Source: an uncultured Fretibacterium sp.
GTDB taxonomy: Bacteria; Synergistota; Synergistia; Synergistales; Aminobacteriaceae
Length of the DNA: 7,157 nt
Reading direction: 5' to 3'
Assembly (NCBI GenBank): GCA_937892105.1
Contig: CALAUZ010000417.1
Location: 1-7,157, forward strand
Part shown: positions 1 through 6,937 of the stretch, one piece after another
How the letters are laid out: every line of letters starts with the position of its first letter
Numbering within the stretch: the stretch's first letter is position 1
Made by a program: the position numbers and the translations under genes
The notes under the pieces: model-generated
Database searches by the model: none
Seen by the model: only the letters and a program-made list of their open reading frames with translations
Told to the model about the DNA's origin: nothing

Positions 1-1083
1 CACCTGACAATATCATCGCCAAATGAGCCGATTACAATTCTCAAGACAAGATTTATCCGCGAGAATTATCCCGACATAATAGGCATTGGCGGCGATGTAA
101 ACTACTCAAACTTTCAAGACGCTGAACTTCTCGCTGATGTGTCTGACTACAAAGGGCTTGCGAACATCAAGAAGGCTTACATCGACATCATAGACGGTTT
201 GAAGTTTGTTCCGACGCCAGGAATTTTCGGAGTTCCTTACATGGCCAATGCGGCAGGTGTCCTCTACAATAAGGATATTTTTGATGCTCACGGCTGGAAG
301 ATCCCTGAATCATGGTCAGAGTTCATGAAGCTCTGTGAGGACATCAAAGCAGCGGGAGTACGCCCGATGTATTTCGGATACAAAGATACGTGGACGACTT
401 TAGCTCCTTGGAATGCTCTTGCGGTTGACCTTGCTCCGGCTGATGTATGCCAGCAGGTTAATCTCGGAAATACAACGTTTGCCAAAGAGTACCGTGATGT
501 TGCAGAGAAGATTTTTTCACTCCTGAAGTACGCTGAGGAAGGCCCGTTCGCTTACAGCTACAATGATGCCTGCACAGCTTTCGCCAGAGACGAGGCAGCA
601 ATGTTCGTCATCGGAAACTACGCTATACCCCAGATACTTTCCGTGAACCCCGAACTGAACATCGACTCGTTTACCATGCCTGGAAGAGATGATGAAAATC
701 ACACCCTGAACTCTGGAGTTGATATTATGTTCTGCGTCATGGAGTCATGCAAGAACAAAGCAGCTGCGTATGAAGTCCTCGATTTCCTTCTTGACCCGGA
801 GAACATACAGGCTTACGTTGACGAGCAGAACTCCGTCCCGTGCCAGACAGGAAATTTCAAGCTCACCCCTATGCTTGACGGAATGAGGAAATACATTGAC
901 GCGGGCAAAATGTCAGACTACCATGACCATCATTATCCTTCGGAAATGGCGGTTGACGCTCAAATTCAGACGTATCTGATACAGGGAGACATTGACGCGT
1001 TCCTTGCAAAGTTCGACAGAGATTGGACGCGCTATAACAGGGACGTAATAAGCAAACTGAAGAAATATATGGCTTCACACTAA
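1..1083 (+). CDS. ABC transporter extracellular sugar-binding protein, 5'-truncated by the window edge
   Basis: This is a family 1 extracellular solute-binding protein of the MsmE/MalE kind, which captures a sugar outside the membrane and delivers it to the permease pair. The frame is open from base 1 and ends with TAA at 1081-1083, giving 360 residues. An internal ATG at 139 is not the true start, because homologous-looking sequence continues upstream of it. The start codon, signal peptide and expected lipobox lie outside the window, probably some 60-80 residues upstream. Typical family blocks are visible: VPYMANAAGVLYNK at window codons 78-91, the following IPESWSEF segment, AMFVIGNYA near the middle, and an AAAYEVLDFLLDPENIQAYV block near the C-terminus. 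Six cysteines are present in this part, which is many for an exported sugar-binding protein. The two permeases and the alpha-galactosidase downstream suggest an alpha-galactoside ligand; this is inferred from context, not from binding residues. Confidence 0.95.
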   Translation, partial: HLTISSPNEPITILKTRFIRENYPDIIGIGGDVNYSNFQDAELLADVSDYKGLANIKKAYIDIIDGLKFVPTPGIFGVPYMANAAGVLYNKDIFDAHGWKIPESWSEFMKLCEDIKAAGVRPMYFGYKDTWTTLAPWNALAVDLAPADVCQQVNLGNTTFAKEYRDVAEKIFSLLKYAEEGPFAYSYNDACTAFARDEAAMFVIGNYAIPQILSVNPELNIDSFTMPGRDDENHTLNSGVDIMFCVMESCKNKAAAYEVLDFLLDPENIQAYVDEQNSVPCQTGNFKLTPMLDGMRKYIDAGKMSDYHDHHYPSEMAVDAQIQTYLIQGDIDAFLAKFDRDWTRYNRDVISKLKKYMASH

Positions 1084-1090
1084 AGGAGGA
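1083..1090 (+). promoter_or_regulatory. Strong ribosome binding site for the first permease
   Basis: AAGGAGGA lies immediately after, and overlaps, the TAA stop of the binding-protein gene, 7 nt before the ATG at 1098. It is the strongest Shine-Dalgarno match inside the operon and fixes the start of the first permease. The whole gap is only 14 nt, so there is no room for the stem-loop often found after binding-protein genes, which usually lowers downstream expression. Confidence 0.85.
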
Positions 1091-1097
1091 TTTTATC

Positions 1098-1949
1098 ATG
1101 AAGAGTCAGAACGATAGAAAACGAACGTTCCTGATGATCGCGATACCGATACTGCTTCTGTTCTTCGGGTTCAACACAGTACCGTTAATCAGGGGCTTCA
1201 TCTACAGCTTCACGAACTTCAGGGGCTACGGTTCATATGAGTGGGTAGGCTGGAGGAATTATATCGACATGTTCACTGACACGAGGGTCGGAAATTCCTA
1301 CTGGTTCACGTTCAAACTTGCGTTAGTGGCCACGATACTGATTAACATTCTCAGCCTCATAATGGCACTCGCGTTGAACAGCAAGATACGTTTCAAGAGC
1401 TTCCTTCGTGGAATGTATTTTGTCCCGAACATTCTCGGAGCGTTGGTCGTGGGCTACATCTTCAGCTACATATTCACGTATATTCTTCCCGCACTCACTC
1501 ACGCCGCTAGTATGCTCGCTAGTAAGACTTGGGCATGGCTGGCAATCGTCATAGTCTGCGCTTGGCAGTCAATCGCCATGAACACGCTGATATACATTTC
1601 AGGGCTTCAGACAGTCCCCGAAGATGTTTATGAGGCTGCTTCGCTTGACGGGGCTACGGGCTGGAACAAGTTCCGCTACATAACGTTCCCGTTAATAATG
1701 CCGTTCTTCACGATTAACATGGTGCTTTGCATGAAGAATAACCTTATGGTGTTCGATCAGATCATGGCGTTGACGAAGGGCGGCCCGGCTCAGAGTACGG
1801 AGTCAATATCGTTCCTCATCTACAACAACGGAATGAACGGCGGACAATTTGGTTTCCAAAGCGCGAACGCCGTGATATTCTTTATTGTGATTGTGGTGAT
1901 TTCCGTGCTTCAGTTAAGATTTCTGAACAAGAGAGAGGAGCAGCTGTAA
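1098..1949 (+). CDS. ABC sugar transporter permease, MalF/MsmF type
   Basis: This is an inner-membrane permease of a carbohydrate ABC importer (binding-protein-dependent transport inner membrane family, CUT1 class), 283 residues, the normal length for Gram-positive-type MsmF/UgpA proteins. Six hydrophobic segments can be picked out, roughly at residues 11-34, 72-95, 107-131, 145-168, 194-212 and 256-277. The ATPase-docking EAA loop reads EAASLDGA at residues 179-186, followed by the usual FPLIMPF stretch. A KGGPAQST block at about 227-234 is also typical of the MalF side. The start is fixed by a strong AAGGAGGA site 7 nt upstream. The gene sits 14 nt after the binding protein and 2 nt before the partner permease, as expected for a co-transcribed heterodimer. 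Its alpha-galactoside specificity is inferred from the GH36 gene downstream. Confidence 0.96.
   Translation: MKSQNDRKRTFLMIAIPILLLFFGFNTVPLIRGFIYSFTNFRGYGSYEWVGWRNYIDMFTDTRVGNSYWFTFKLALVATILINILSLIMALALNSKIRFKSFLRGMYFVPNILGALVVGYIFSYIFTYILPALTHAASMLASKTWAWLAIVIVCAWQSIAMNTLIYISGLQTVPEDVYEAASLDGATGWNKFRYITFPLIMPFFTINMVLCMKNNLMVFDQIMALTKGGPAQSTESISFLIYNNGMNGGQFGFQSANAVIFFIVIVVISVLQLRFLNKREEQL
1936..1940 (+). promoter_or_regulatory. Ribosome binding site for the second permease, inside the first permease gene
   Basis: AGGAG lies within the last codons of the first permease gene, 11 nt before the ATG at 1952. Together with the 2-nt intergenic gap it supports the chosen start and suggests translational coupling of the two permease subunits. 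Confidence 0.6.
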
Positions 1950-1951
1950 TC

Positions 1952-2797
1952 ATGGAAAATATAACCGTCAAAGAAAAATTCAACTGGCCCGTAACTATCC
2001 TGTTACTTCTCGGCCTTTTCACCGTGCTGTTTCCGCTGTACATGACAGTGATAATAGCGTTCAAGCAGCCCAGCGAAATGACGAACAATGTTATCGGCCT
2101 TCTGTCGTTCCCGAAATCATGGAGCTTCGACAATTTCCGTGAGGCCATGAGGGTAACTGATTTCTGGCGTTCACTGTTCAACAGCTTCGTAATAACGGCC
2201 ATAACGATGGTGTTCTCGATTATCATTCACTCGCTGATGGGTTACGCCGTAGCAAGAAACATGAACACAAGCAAGTTTTACCGTTTCAGCTATTTCTACA
2301 TCGTCAGCGGAATGTTCGTGCCTTTCGCGATATTGATGATGCCGCTTGTCAAACAGACAGCGCAGCTTCATATTGACAACATGTTCGGGGTAATAGTGCT
2401 GTACGTGGTGTTCTATATGCCGATGAATGTCCTGCTTTACGCTGGATACCTGAAGAATATTCCGATTGCCCTTGAGGAGGCAGCTCATGTTGACGGCGCA
2501 TCGACATGGACAACTTACTGGAAGATAATCTTTCCGCTGATGTGGCCCATGCACGCTACTGTAGCCGTGTTGACGGCTCTGGGAACATGGAATGACGTAA
2601 TGACACCGCTCGTGATAATGTCAGGAAGCGGGGTTAATACTCTTCCTCTCGCGCAGTTGAACTTCCAGACGCAGTTCGGGACAAATTACAACCTTGCGTT
2701 CGCATCATACCTTCTTGCTCTGCTGCCTATGCTGGTGTTCTACCTTGTGGCGCAGAAACAGATCATCAACGGCGTAATCAATGGAGCGGTGAAATAA
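1952..2797 (+). CDS. ABC sugar transporter permease, MalG/MsmG type
   Basis: This is the second permease of the same carbohydrate importer, 281 residues, normal for the MalG/MsmG side. Hydrophobic segments lie at about 15-36, 76-100, 112-134, 144-164, 197-215 and 248-268. The EAA loop that contacts the ATPase reads EEAAHVDGAS at residues 175-184 and is followed by IIFPLMWP. The C-terminus (INGVINGAVK) is the characteristic MalG-type ending, so the gene is complete. It begins 2 nt after the first permease and ends 4 nt before the alpha-galactosidase. No ATP-binding subunit follows. This is common in msm-type and raffinose-type loci of Firmicutes, where a shared MsmK-like ATPase encoded elsewhere energises several importers; that the same holds here is inferred. 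Confidence 0.96.
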   Translation: MENITVKEKFNWPVTILLLLGLFTVLFPLYMTVIIAFKQPSEMTNNVIGLLSFPKSWSFDNFREAMRVTDFWRSLFNSFVITAITMVFSIIIHSLMGYAVARNMNTSKFYRFSYFYIVSGMFVPFAILMMPLVKQTAQLHIDNMFGVIVLYVVFYMPMNVLLYAGYLKNIPIALEEAAHVDGASTWTTYWKIIFPLMWPMHATVAVLTALGTWNDVMTPLVIMSGSGVNTLPLAQLNFQTQFGTNYNLAFASYLLALLPMLVFYLVAQKQIINGVINGAVK

Positions 2798-2801
2798 ATA
2801 T

Positions 2802-4982
2802 ATGTCAGTCGAATACGATATATCTACAAGAACCTTCACCCTTCACACAAAAAATTCGACATATCAGATGAGGGCAGATAGCTTCGGTTATCTGCTTCAC
2901 CTGTATTATGGCAGAAGAACTCAGGGTATTACGGATTGGGTGTTGACGTTTTCGGACAGGGGATTTTCCGGCAATCCTTATGACGCTGGAAATGACCGGA
3001 CATACTCGCTTGATGTTTTGCCTCAGGAGTTCCCGATACAGGGCACGGGGGATTACAGAAACACAATGCTTGAAGTCAGGGACGCTGACGGTGTGTACGG
3101 CTGTGATTTGCGTTATTCAGGCCATGAGATTTCGGAGGGCAAATACTCTCTGAAGGGACTTCCAGCGGTTTATGCTAATCCTGATGAGGAAGCTCAAACC
3201 CTCACAATCACTCTCAGGAATGAGCGTCTTAACCTGAGCGTCAGGCTGCTTTATGGAGTTCTGCCCGACAAGGACATCATAACCCGAAGCGTAATCGTAA
3301 GGAATGAGGGAACGAGGCCGCTTACGGTGATGAAACTTTGCAGTTCGTGCCTTGACTTCACGCATGGAAATTTTGACGTGATTACGTTTCATGGCCGGCA
3401 CATGATGGAAAGACAGTTTGACCGTCAGCCCCTTCATCACGGCTCACAAGTAATCGGCAGTAATCGAGGAATGTCCTCGCACCAGTATAACCCGTTCATA
3501 ATACTCGCTGGCCATGACGCAACGGAAATATCAGGACGTTGCTGGGGAATGCAGTTTGTTTACAGCGGAGGCTTTGAGGCTGCGGCGGAACTTGACCAGT
3601 TTGACCAGACTCGCGTTATTATGGGCTTGTCGCGGGAAAAATTCGCTTATGAGCTTGAAACTGGCGAGGAAGTTATAGGGCCTGAAGTGATTATGACATT
3701 CAGCAATGAGGGATTAGGCAAGCTGTCTCAGAATTACCATGAGTGTATCAGAAAGAACATTTGCAGGGGGAAATTCAGAGCCTCAAATCGTCCCATAGTT
3801 CTTAACACTTGGGAGGCACTGTATTGCGACTTCAACGGCAAAAAGATTATTGATGTAGCGAAAGAAGCAAAGAAACTCGGAGTTGATATGCTTGTTCTTG
3901 ATGACGGCTGGTTCTTGAAACGCGATGATGACAGCCGGGCGTTAGGGGACTGGGTAGCTGACGAAACAAAGTTAGGGTGTACTCTCAGTGAGCTTGCCAG
4001 AAGTGTCAACGAGTTGGGGCTGAAGTTTGGCTTGTGGGTTGAACCTGAGATGGTCAGCGAGGACAGCTGGTTATACCGTGAACACCCTGATTGGGTAATG
4101 ATTATCCCGAACGAGAAGCCGACACGGGGACGCAATCAGCTTGTATTAGACCTTTTCCACCGGGACGTAAGGGAATATATTTTCGAGGCAGTATCAAAAT
4201 TATTGGAGCAGGCTAATATAGAGTATCTCAAATGGGACTATAACCGCTCAATCAACGAGGTGTACTCACGCAAAACGAAGAACGGCAAAGCAATCTATAA
4301 TTACATGCTGGGACTGTATGAGATTTTGGAGCGTATAAATTCCCGTTACCCTGATGTTCTGATTGAGGGCTGCGCAGGCGGCGGAGGACGTTTTGACGCT
4401 GGAATGTTCTATTACACGCCGCAGATTTGGTGCAGCGACAACACTGATGCTATTGACCGCCTGAACATTCATTACGGAACTTCGTTCGGCTATCCAGCTA
4501 GTGTGCTTAGTGCGCACGTCTCGTCTTCCCCGAACCATCAGACCGGCAGAATTACCCCGCTGAAAACTCGTTATGTTGCGGCTATGAGCGGAGGGTTTGG
4601 CTATGAACTCAATCCTCTTGCGCTGAGCGATGATGAAAAACGCGAAATTGCTTCACAGATTGAACAGTACAGGAGGGATAGGACAATTGTTTCTGACGGC
4701 CTCTATTACAGGCTGAGTAATCCGGCGGAAGAGGCATTCTGCGCTTGGGAATATGTATCGGAAGACGGAACTAATGTACTTGTGAACGCGGCAGTGTCGC
4801 TAAATCATGGGAACATGCCGCAAATATACATTACCCCCAGAGGCTTAACATCAGGAAAATTTTACAGGGACGTTGATAGCGGAAAGGTTTATTCTTCTGA
4901 CGCTTTAATGGACTCTGGTTTCCCGTTGAAGATGCCGGCTAGGGATTTTGAGAGTTATACATTCAGGTTTAAGCAGCTATGA
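2802..4982 (+). CDS. aga: Alpha-galactosidase, glycoside hydrolase family 36
   Basis: This enzyme hydrolyses terminal alpha-1,6-linked galactose from melibiose, raffinose, stachyose and similar sugars. Its 726 residues match the usual length of bacterial GH36 enzymes (about 720-740). There is no signal peptide, so it acts in the cytoplasm on imported sugar. The N-terminal beta-sandwich opens with the usual NSTYQMRADSFGYLLHLYYG block. The TIM barrel then shows LDDGWF (Asp367, Asp368), the nucleophile motif KWDYNRS (Asp479), the CAGGGGRFD glycine-rich block (about 523-531) and the acid/base motif WCSDNTDAIDR (Asp546). These positions agree closely with the two catalytic aspartates known from Geobacillus AgaA-type enzymes. 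The C-terminal beta domain is complete. The start is supported by family-like sequence from the first residues, though the only upstream site is a weak GGAG 15 nt away; with a 4-nt gap, translation is probably coupled to the permease gene. The TGA stop overlaps the next ATG. Confidence 0.97.
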   Translation: MSVEYDISTRTFTLHTKNSTYQMRADSFGYLLHLYYGRRTQGITDWVLTFSDRGFSGNPYDAGNDRTYSLDVLPQEFPIQGTGDYRNTMLEVRDADGVYGCDLRYSGHEISEGKYSLKGLPAVYANPDEEAQTLTITLRNERLNLSVRLLYGVLPDKDIITRSVIVRNEGTRPLTVMKLCSSCLDFTHGNFDVITFHGRHMMERQFDRQPLHHGSQVIGSNRGMSSHQYNPFIILAGHDATEISGRCWGMQFVYSGGFEAAAELDQFDQTRVIMGLSREKFAYELETGEEVIGPEVIMTFSNEGLGKLSQNYHECIRKNICRGKFRASNRPIVLNTWEALYCDFNGKKIIDVAKEAKKLGVDMLVLDDGWFLKRDDDSRALGDWVADETKLGCTLSELARSVNELGLKFGLWVEPEMVSEDSWLYREHPDWVMIIPNEKPTRGRNQLVLDLFHRDVREYIFEAVSKLLEQANIEYLKWDYNRSINEVYSRKTKNGKAIYNYMLGLYEILERINSRYPDVLIEGCAGGGGRFDAGMFYYTPQIWCSDNTDAIDRLNIHYGTSFGYPASVLSAHVSSSPNHQTGRITPLKTRYVAAMSGGFGYELNPLALSDDEKREIASQIEQYRRDRTIVSDGLYYRLSNPAEEAFCAWEYVSEDGTNVLVNAAVSLNHGNMPQIYITPRGLTSGKFYRDVDSGKVYSSDALMDSGFPLKMPARDFESYTFRFKQL

Positions 4983-5788
4983 TGACAAACGATTATGAGA
5001 ACGCCCATAAACTCGGTGAGAAATCATACAGGAATGAGGTTATTCGTGGAAGATACCCATACTTGCCCGCTCTTGAGGAAATTCTGAGAAACCGTGAAAG
5101 TCTTAATGAAGAGAAAGTGGGTTTATGCGAAATCCCCATTATGTTAATCTGCGGTACTCTCACGAGGGGACGGCAGGAAGCCTTCGCGAAAAATTACATG
5201 CCCTTATTGTCTTCGGATTCCGAGTTCGCTCGGAAGTGGATTAACCTGCTTGAATATCAGGAGAATGAGGGAATAAGAGACCCTGTGAAAGCCTATGAGT
5301 TTATGGGACGGTTTTATATCTCTGAGGGCAACAAGCGTGTGTCTGTTCTCAAATACCTTGAGCAGCCGGATATTCTCGCTGATGTTGTGAGGATACTTCC
5401 GCCGGAGAACAACAAATCCAGCGAGGTCAGGATATATTACGAGTTCTTAAAATTCTTCAAATGCTCGTCAATATACGGCATATATTTTTCGGTTGAGGGG
5501 TATTATGACAAACTCGCTGAACTTTTCGGTATGACCCTTAACTCAAGGTGGCCTGATGAAATAATCACTAACCTGAAGTCTGAGTTTTACAGTTTTTCCA
5601 GACTGTATTCCGAACATGTTGGCGAACATTCTTTACTGACATTCGGGGACGCTTTCATGGTTTACGCTGAAACATATAAACATGACAGCCTCCTGAATGA
5701 TTCTGACGACACTATACGCGGAAACTTGGGGCATATATGGCCGGAACATTTGAGCCTTCTCGAGAAACTGAAGAGGTTTGTAGGCTGA
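4979..5788 (+). CDS. ParB-like-domain protein without the usual BMP sugar-binding domain
   Basis: This is a 269-residue soluble protein with no signal peptide or membrane segment. It resembles the N-terminal module of a Firmicutes protein group usually annotated as BMP-family ABC transporter substrate-binding protein, in which a ParB-like region precedes a periplasmic-binding domain. That recognition comes from memory and was not searched. Visible family blocks are a YLPALEEIL segment (28-36), the strand-turn IPIMLICGTLTRGR (52-65), AKNYMPLLSSDSEF (70-83), EGIRDPVKAYEF (97-108) and the basic ParB-box-like SEGNKRVSVLKYL (115-127). The C-terminal part (about 150-269) is mostly helical and aromatic. 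The usual BMP domain is absent; the gene stops with TGA and the phosphoesterase begins one base later. The start is ATG at 4979, overlapping the galactosidase stop by 4 nt, or ATG at 4982; neither has a clear ribosome binding site. Its function is unknown; a sensing or regulatory role tied to sugar use is only a guess. Confidence 0.85.
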   Translation: MMTNDYENAHKLGEKSYRNEVIRGRYPYLPALEEILRNRESLNEEKVGLCEIPIMLICGTLTRGRQEAFAKNYMPLLSSDSEFARKWINLLEYQENEGIRDPVKAYEFMGRFYISEGNKRVSVLKYLEQPDILADVVRILPPENNKSSEVRIYYEFLKFFKCSSIYGIYFSVEGYYDKLAELFGMTLNSRWPDEIITNLKSEFYSFSRLYSEHVGEHSLLTFGDAFMVYAETYKHDSLLNDSDDTIRGNLGHIWPEHLSLLEKLKRFVG

Positions 5789-5789
5789 T

Positions 5790-6368
5790 ATGAAAATTCT
5801 CGCTGTCTCCGATGAGGAAAGCAATATTTTGTGGAGTGAAAGAGTTAAGGAAGTTGCACATGATATTGACCTCATAGTTTCGTGCGGAGATTTGCGTAAA
5901 GAATACCTTGAATTTCTGGTAACGATGATTAACGCTCCCCTTCTGTACGTCTTTGGGAATCATGACGAGGACGGGCCGGAAGGGGGCATTTGCATTGACG
6001 GAAGAGTATACGAGTTCGAGGGGGTGAGATTTTTGGGGCTTGGGGGGTCAATGCGGTACCGTCAGGGAGAGAATATGTACAGTGAAGAAGAAATGACACG
6101 GAGATTCTGGAAAGTTTGGCCTAAAATTTGGCTGAAAGGAGGAATTGATGTGCTTGTAACTCATGCGCCGGCGAAGGGATACGGAGACCTTGAAGACATA
6201 GCGCACAGAGGGTTTGAGATTTTTAACAGGATAATCGAAAGGTATCACCCTAAATATATGTTGCATGGACATATTCACAGATCATACGGAAGGGGTCAGC
6301 AAGAACATGAACATGAAGCAGGTACCACAATCATTAATGTCTGCGTATATAAGATATTAAGATTATAA
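5790..6368 (+). CDS. Small calcineurin-like metallophosphoesterase
   Basis: This is a cytoplasmic metal-dependent phosphoesterase of the calcineurin-like superfamily, 192 residues, consisting of little more than the core fold. The metal-ligand blocks appear in order: VSDEES (Asp8, Glu10) where many members have DxH, CGDL (Asp34), GNHDED (Asn57, His58), VTHAP (His125) and HGHIH (His161, His163). GLGGSMRY (83-90) is a subfamily signature I recall from clostridial homologues. The substrate cannot be told from sequence. ATG at 5790 lies one base after the stop of the ParB-like gene, with only a weak GAAGAGG 13 nt upstream, so translation is probably coupled. The last ten residues (after Asn183) differ from the NAYERY-type ending I remember for relatives, and an AYIRY-like string is readable in another frame at 6343-6357. 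A late frameshift is therefore possible, but all catalytic motifs precede it. It is the last gene before a drop in G+C. Confidence 0.9.
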   Translation: MKILAVSDEESNILWSERVKEVAHDIDLIVSCGDLRKEYLEFLVTMINAPLLYVFGNHDEDGPEGGICIDGRVYEFEGVRFLGLGGSMRYRQGENMYSEEEMTRRFWKVWPKIWLKGGIDVLVTHAPAKGYGDLEDIAHRGFEIFNRIIERYHPKYMLHGHIHRSYGRGQQEHEHEAGTTIINVCVYKILRL

Positions 6369-6373
6369 AATTT

Positions 6374-6607
6374 ATGAGCAATAAGCGAGAATGCGAGAGC
6401 TTTACGGGGCTACTTTGACTTGAGTATGTGGCTGCACAAAGAACTATCTACGTAAAAAGTCGGTTGGGACGGATGGTGTACGGTAACAGATAGATTACTC
6501 TGAAAACTGCTAAGGCTGCAATCAAGCCTAGCTTTAAGGGACAGGTGAGGAATTTTCTCAGGGGAAACATTTTAGCAGACTTGTATTTTTGTTTGTCGAC
6601 ACAGTAA
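6374..6607 (+). pseudogene. Possible gene relic, single frame with two internal stops
   Basis: Reading in one frame from ATG 6374 to TAA 6605-6607 gives 77 codons with only a TGA (6416-6418) and a TAG (6491-6493) inside. The pieces look protein-like: a basic segment AAQRTIYVKSRLGRMVYGNR before the second stop, then KTAKAAIKPSFKGQVRNFLR after it. I do not recognise a family, there is no ribosome binding site, and open stretches of this size also arise by chance. It is offered as a weak candidate for a degraded gene, not as an expressed one. Confidence 0.2.
6509..6535 (+). terminator. Hairpin with a short T run, weak terminator candidate
   Basis: GCTA-A-GGCT (6509-6517) can pair with AGCCTAGC (6525-6532) as eight base pairs with one bulged A and a 7-nt loop, followed by only TTT (6533-6535). 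It lies about 140 nt past the last operon gene. The T run is too short for a confident intrinsic terminator, but it is the best hairpin I found downstream of the operon. Confidence 0.22.
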
Positions 6608-6937
6608 CTTGGAAATCTTCATCATCGTATGTCATCTGTTAAAATTATCATCATCTTCCTATGCTTGTCTACCAGCAGTTGTTTAAATGTTTCATTCGCT
6701 ACAAATAATCAAGAAAGATTATCAATACGCTAAAAATAATGATTGTAAAAGCTGTATTTCACAAAATTTTAAGAACTCACAGGAGCAGTTGTTGCGGTAG
6801 TTAAGCGCGAAGTTATGCCTAAACGCTGGATTTTATAGAAAGCTTACGAAAACTTTACAATACACTTCAACTAATCAATTCAGTGTCTATGCGCCTTATG
6901 CTAAAAGAGACTAAACAAGCTATTAAAGCAAAATTTT

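Noticed and set aside
139..1083. ATG at 139 as the start of the sugar-binding protein
   Set aside because: The frame is open back to base 1 and the upstream residues fit the family, so the gene is truncated by the window edge and does not start here.
1882..4538. Minus-strand open frames of 65-133 codons across the permease and galactosidase genes
   Set aside because: They lie antisense to well-supported genes, have no recognisable domains and mirror the codon pattern of the plus-strand genes.
6415..6450. TTGACT (6415-6420) as a promoter -35 box
   Set aside because: The only loosely matching -10 (TATCTA, 6445-6450) is 24 bp away, far outside the usual 16-18 bp spacing.
6454..6483. KKSVGTDGVR, resembling the N-terminus of phosphoglucosamine mutase GlmM
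   Set aside because: A stop follows immediately, no start or further similarity is visible on either side, and six matching residues can occur by chance.
6705..6722. Inverted repeat ATAATC / GATTAT with a 6-nt loop, as an operator or terminator
   Set aside because: Six AT-rich pairs with no T run and no adjacent promoter or gene; likely chance in AT-rich DNA.
6674..6793. Direct repeat AGCAGTTGTT at 6674-6683 and 6784-6793
   Set aside because: Ten bases is close to the length expected by chance in about 600 bases, and the sequence between the copies has no recombinase or other mobile-element content.
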